Origin: an uncultured Ruminobacter sp.
GTDB taxonomy: Bacteria; Pseudomonadota; Gammaproteobacteria; Enterobacterales; Succinivibrionaceae
Reading direction: 5' to 3'
NCBI GenBank assembly: GCA_900767005.1
Contig: CAAFXL010000051.1
Span: forward strand, 1-8,665
Length of the DNA stretch: 8,665 nucleotides
Shown piece after piece: positions 6,119 through 8,665 of the stretch. Made by a program: the position numbers and the translations under genes. The first letter of the stretch is position 1, and the number at the start of each line of letters is the position of its first letter. Below the pieces are notes generated by a model. That model searched no databases. It was not told the DNA's origin and worked only from the letters and a program-made list of their open reading frames with translations.

Positions 6119-7176
6119 TACTTAATCTCCTTACTATCAATAATTACTAAAAGTTTTGTGTGCTCAAGTGGTAAAACCTCATTAGTATTTAGTACGCTCC
6201 AACCAAGATTAATATCGCTTTGACAGGTAACTTTGGTGGCAATGGGTAAAGGATTAAAAATATCATAAAGAATAAACCCTAAATCTTTAAAAGTAGTTAA
6301 ACTAATAGGCGTTTCAACTAGGGAACTACCACAAAAGTTTAAATTTAGTTCCCCTAAAATGTCACTATCTTCTTCAATTCCACCTTTAATTAATGCTTCA
6401 TTATTTAGGTCAAGATTATGCCAATATTCTTTAACTAATAAGGCAAGGTTTTCTTCATAAGAGTTGGAAGTTTTTAAAGTTTTTCCAGCAAAATTAAAAC
6501 CACGACCATTACCATCTAGAGCTTCATATCCATACTCATTTTCATCTTCAAATTCATCATCTTCATAATTTGAACCATTTAACCCAAATAAACTCCCACC
6601 TAAAAAGCTATCACTTTGGTGTTTCTTAAGGCGTAATAAGGTAAGTTTTTGATTTTTACTCAAAATTACCTTTAAATCCTGAGCCTTCAAAGAAGGCTTA
6701 GGATTTAAGGTAACTAGATAAGTAATATTAATTTCTTGAGGAGTTACAAAGAGGGTGATACTTTTTGGGTCTTTAGGTAAAACATAAACCGATCCCCCTG
6801 AGATTTTTATTTGAGCATCACTTATGGTATTAATTGTTATATCATGATGAGGAAAGGAAATACGGTTTAAGTTTTCTTCTGAAATATCAAACTCATAACT
6901 TAAATCTAATGTTGTGTCATCTCCAAATCCTCGAATAAATCCCCCATCATACCCAAAAACTTTACCAGTAAATAAAAAAGAAAATACTAAGAAACTAAAA
7001 AGAAAAATCATCTTTAAATAGGAATTTAAATTTGAGTTTGTTCTTTTATTAAAATTTACTTTAAAATTTACTCTAAATTTCTCCCTAAAAACATTGATAA
7101 TATTACTTAAACTACCAAAATAGCCACTTAAGAGTTTATTTATATTTATATCCCACTTAAATTTAAGTTTTTGCAT
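6118..7176 (-). CDS. traK: TraK, secretin-like periplasmic component of the T4SS core
   Basis: TraK is the VirB9-like partner of TraB and TraV in the F-type core complex. I start it at the ATG at 7174-7176, two bases after the traE stop, with AGAGGA in the traE end as ribosome site, giving 352 residues. A frame open to 7275 exists but would overlap 98 bases of traE. The signal-type hydrophobic segment is unusually late, at 56-75 (MIFLFSFLVFSFLFTGKVFG), after a 55-residue basic leader; an ATG at 7009-7011 beginning at that segment would give a normal signal peptide and 264 residues but lacks a ribosome site. The N-terminal secretin-like part (about 90-165) includes SITLFVTPQE. An acidic insert (YEDDEFEDENEYGYEAL, about 204-220) interrupts the middle. 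Cysteines 282 and 318 lie in the C-terminal domain, which ends with LEHTKLLVIIDSKEIK. F TraK is 242 residues. Confidence 0.85.
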   Translation of the reverse strand: MQKLKFKWDININKLLSGYFGSLSNIINVFREKFRVNFKVNFNKRTNSNLNSYLKMIFLFSFLVFSFLFTGKVFGYDGGFIRGFGDDTTLDLSYEFDISEENLNRISFPHHDITINTISDAQIKISGGSVYVLPKDPKSITLFVTPQEINITYLVTLNPKPSLKAQDLKVILSKNQKLTLLRLKKHQSDSFLGGSLFGLNGSNYEDDEFEDENEYGYEALDGNGRGFNFAGKTLKTSNSYEENLALLVKEYWHNLDLNNEALIKGGIEEDSDILGELNLNFCGSSLVETPISLTTFKDLGFILYDIFNPLPIATKVTCQSDINLGWSVLNTNEVLPLEHTKLLVIIDSKEIK

Positions 7177-7177
7177 T

Positions 7178-7807
7178 TTAATCTTCCTCTTTGGCTTTTT
7201 GACGAAGTTTTTCTTCATTCTTTTGCATTCTTTCTCGTACTTTCTTAGTTCGAGCATTACCCTGATACATATCAACCCAGGTTAGAAGCGGTCTAAAATC
7301 CTTCATTTTAATTTTAAATTCGTAGGTTCTTTCTATACGTTTTTCATCTCCCGTAGGTCCTATGATTATTCCTTGCCCCGTTACAAAGATTAATGAGGTT
7401 TCTTCCTCATATTGGACAACCTTTGGTTCAAAACGCATGCTTATATGATCAACACTTATTTGCTGGGTTTGAAGTTCAATTACATTAATAAATTGCTGAT
7501 AAACATTTGGGTCTAATAGTGGTTCTAAAGAAGCTCTTATAAATTTTAAGTTTTGCGGGGTAACGTTTCCTAAGAGTTCTGCTAAAAATAACCCCCACGC
7601 TTTGGCATATCCTAGTGTTGTCTTATTCATAATTACTTTAACCTCACTTGTTAAGTGAGGTGGAACTAATACTACGCTTTCTTTTTTAGTTAGTAGCGAG
7701 AACCCCAATATCAAATTACAAAGTACCATCACCCCAAGTAATGATGATGAAATAATTGCGGTAAGTTTTGAGCCCTGATAAGATAAAACATACTTTTTAT
7801 AATCCAT
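7178..7807 (-). CDS. traE: TraE, inner-membrane T4SS assembly protein
   Basis: A 209-residue protein with the TraE plan: a short cytoplasmic N terminus, one membrane helix (about 15-40, LTAIISSSLLGVMVLCNLIL) and a periplasmic domain. Its layout resembles VirB8-type proteins of other T4SSs. Family-like segments are VVLVPPHLTSEVKV (45-58) just after the helix, YAKAWGLFLAELLGNVTP (67-84) and FRPLLTWVDMYQGNARTKKV (171-190) near the end. The C-terminal tail is strongly charged (RERMQKNEEKLRQKAKEED). I chose the ATG at 7805-7807 because it overlaps the traL stop as TAATG and has AGGGAG at a normal distance; a TTG two codons upstream (7811-7813) is less likely. F TraE is 188 residues. Confidence 0.9.
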   Translation of the reverse strand: MDYKKYVLSYQGSKLTAIISSSLLGVMVLCNLILGFSLLTKKESVVLVPPHLTSEVKVIMNKTTLGYAKAWGLFLAELLGNVTPQNLKFIRASLEPLLDPNVYQQFINVIELQTQQISVDHISMRFEPKVVQYEEETSLIFVTGQGIIIGPTGDEKRIERTYEFKIKMKDFRPLLTWVDMYQGNARTKKVRERMQKNEEKLRQKAKEED

Positions 7808-8085
7808 TAGCAAAACTCCCTTTCATAGGGATTTGGAATGGTTATCGAACCAAATAAGGTAAAACCATGCCAATAAAGCCAATGGTTAATAAAACCATCA
7901 GAGTTTTGGTCTAAGTATCTTTGGTAAATTCTGGTTAATATTAACCCAAGCAGGGTGCAAATTAGGGCATGCCCAATTTGCATCCCAATCACCAATCCAA
8001 AGATAAAAGGAACTAATTCATCAATTGACCATAAAAGAATTGTTGGTGGTTCATCAATATAACGAGGAATTTCTATTGCATTCAT
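7807..8085 (-). CDS. traL: TraL, small inner-membrane T4SS protein (VirB3-like)
   Basis: A 92-residue protein, nearly the same length as F TraL (91). It would sit in the inner membrane beside the TraC ATPase and take part in pilus assembly. The conserved opening IPRYIDEPPTILLWSIDELV (6-25) is typical of TraL, followed by a hydrophobic region (about 22-53) that could make one or two membrane segments, and then HWLYWHGF (68-75), matching the YW-containing C-terminal motif of the family. It is the first gene of the visible operon. The ribosome site is weak (AAGAGC) and several AT-rich -10-like words upstream do not allow a confident promoter choice. No pilin gene (traA) precedes it in the window; the upstream neighbour is divergent. 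Confidence 0.9.
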   Translation of the reverse strand: MNAIEIPRYIDEPPTILLWSIDELVPFIFGLVIGMQIGHALICTLLGLILTRIYQRYLDQNSDGFINHWLYWHGFTLFGSITIPNPYEREFC

Positions 8086-8142
8086 ATTAAGCTCTTAATC
8101 ATAAATTTGTAATTAAGAATATGATGCATTTATATAAAAATC

Positions 8143-8176
8143 TTTCTTCTAAAAAACCTTAGTTTTTTGGAAGAAA
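8143..8176 (+). promoter_or_regulatory. Long hairpin in the divergent traL region
   Basis: TTTCTTCTAAAAAAC (8143-8157) pairs with GTTTTTTGGAAGAAA (8162-8176) around the 4-base loop CTTA: 15 pairs, one of them a U-G wobble if transcribed as + strand RNA and a mismatch if transcribed as minus strand RNA. No T tract follows on the + strand, so a simple terminator for that strand is not convincing. It could be a leader structure or a protein site between traL and the divergent gene. Confidence 0.45.
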
Positions 8177-8244
8177 TCTTAAAGAAAAGAAAATAATAAT
8201 AGATAACCTAAAAATGAAATTAAATACCAATATCAATTATAAAT

Positions 8245-8270
8245 TATTCATTAGCACATACTAATGAATA
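8245..8270. promoter_or_regulatory. Operator-like palindrome between divergent genes
   Basis: Perfect 10-bp arms TATTCATTAG (8245-8254) and CTAATGAATA (8261-8270) flank the 6-base spacer CACATA. Half-site size and spacing fit a dimeric DNA-binding regulator controlling traL, the divergent small gene, or both. No regulator gene is visible in the window. Confidence 0.5.
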
Positions 8271-8280
8271 TGCAATTATG

Positions 8281-8302
8281 TTAAAATTTACTTAAATTTT
8301 AA
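8281..8302. promoter_or_regulatory. AT-only inverted repeat just upstream of the small + strand gene
   Basis: TTAAAATTT (8281-8289) and AAATTTTAA (8294-8302) form 9-bp perfect arms with a 4-base loop, ending about 6 bases before the AGGA ribosome site. Being made only of A and T in AT-rich DNA, it could be chance, but it follows directly after the palindrome at 8245-8270. Confidence 0.3.
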
Positions 8303-8318
8303 GCAAAAGGAATTACCC

Positions 8319-8612
8319 ATGGAATTAAAAGAAATTAAAGAAGAAATGAATAAGATATTAAGTCAAAGCGATGACCCTCAAATTGCCATATTAAAACCAT
8401 TATTGCTACTACTATTTGAAATGATTGAAGATTTAAATAAACAAACTGCTGAATTAACCTTAACTTTACAGCAAAGGCAAGAAGCCTTAAAAGAATTAAA
8501 CAAAAATCTTAAAAAGATAGAAAATACCAAAGTGAATGGTAAAAAGCAAAAAACACCAAAAACTTCTAAAAAAATTTCTAGTTCTTCAAAACTCCAAGAA
8601 GATCATCAATAG
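8319..8612 (+). CDS. Small coiled-coil protein of unknown function
   Basis: A 97-residue protein, read divergently from the tra operon. A good ribosome site (AAAGGA, 7 bases before the ATG) supports the start. Residues 1-30 are charged and amphipathic, 26-36 are leucine-rich (LKPLLLLLFEM), and a predicted coiled coil runs over about 30-70 (EDLNKQTAELTLTLQQRQEA). The tail (71-92) is basic and rich in Lys, Ser and Thr (KKQKTPKTSKKISSSSK), which could bind nucleic acid or be disordered. No helix-turn-helix, signal peptide or enzyme motif is seen. The coiled coil plus Ser/Lys tail faintly recalls the N terminus of IS66-type transposases, but the gene ends cleanly and I see no continuation in the remaining 53 bases. 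Its place beside traL could mean a tra-linked accessory or regulatory protein; that is inference. Confidence 0.65.
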   Translation: MELKEIKEEMNKILSQSDDPQIAILKPLLLLLFEMIEDLNKQTAELTLTLQQRQEALKELNKNLKKIENTKVNGKKQKTPKTSKKISSSSKLQEDHQ

Positions 8613-8665
8613 GATTAAAGTAGTAAGCAAAATTTTAAAGAAATAATAAAAGAATAATACTTGAA

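Noticed and set aside
5691..6125. 144-codon open frame on the + strand across the traB N terminus
   Set aside because: Long but antisense to the membrane helix and coiled coil of traB; Ser/Phe/Leu-rich content is typical of a shadow of a Lys/Glu/Asn-rich coiled coil.
7177..7275. Upstream extension of traK to 7275
   Set aside because: It would overlap the conserved C terminus of traE by 98 bases; the ATG at 7176 has an AGAGGA ribosome site and normal operon spacing.
8143..8176. Classic rho-independent terminator
   Set aside because: The T run is inside the stem rather than after it, and the stem is mostly A-T; it is better called an unexplained hairpin.
8319..8665. 5' part of an IS66-type transposase
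   Set aside because: The frame stops at 8612 and I saw no continuation in the remaining sequence; the similarity is only a coiled coil with a Ser/Lys tail.

Overview
The window is strongly AT-rich. It carries part of an F-type conjugative type IV secretion (tra) operon next to insertion-sequence debris. The gene set (traL-traE-traK-traB plus a TraF-like thioredoxin protein), the Lys/Asn/Ile-rich codon use and the decayed intergenic DNA fit a Rickettsiales-type obligate intracellular alphaproteobacterium carrying a RAGE-like (Rickettsiales amplified genetic element) integrative element. That lineage call is inference from gene content and style; no rRNA or housekeeping gene is present to confirm it.

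Layout. Bases 1-216 hold the 3' end of an unrecognised + strand gene. Bases 331-2142 are an intact-looking insertion sequence of the IS1634 group (IS4 superfamily): 31-bp imperfect terminal inverted repeats, one 537-residue transposase on the minus strand with a full DDE/YREK signature, an extended -10 promoter, an operator-like dyad and an upstream terminator hairpin. It appears to have inserted into a minus-strand reading frame whose remnant lies just to its right (2143-2353). Bases 2354-3060 are very AT-rich with no supportable gene. Bases 3067-3220 hold seven tandem copies of a 22-24 bp unit arranged as a 45-bp two-part repeat, possibly an IS21-like end or another protein-binding array.

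Bases 3269-8085 are the tra block, read on the minus strand from high to low coordinates: traL, traE, traK, traB, then a traF-like gene. TraL/TraE and TraK/TraB are joined by the same TAATG stop/start overlap, and TraE/TraK are two bases apart, so these four genes are one translationally linked operon. TraL and TraE would sit at the inner membrane, TraK in the periplasm/outer-membrane part of the core complex, and TraB would bridge the two membranes. The TraF-like protein carries a CPYC redox motif and could form disulfides in TraK and TraB. The genes expected after traB in F-like systems (traV, traC, traW, traU, traN, traH, traG) are absent: traF directly follows traB and the operon then stops at the repeat array. 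The element is therefore rearranged or truncated here.

To the right, a 233-bp divergent region with three dyads separates traL from a small + strand gene (8319-8612) encoding an unrecognised coiled-coil protein with a basic, serine/lysine-rich tail. I see no clearly new defence or RNA-guided system. The most interesting points are the four-copy transposase-site motif that also covers the IS promoter, the rearranged tra order, the TraF protein with an intact redox motif, the atypical TraK N-terminus and the 45-bp repeat array.
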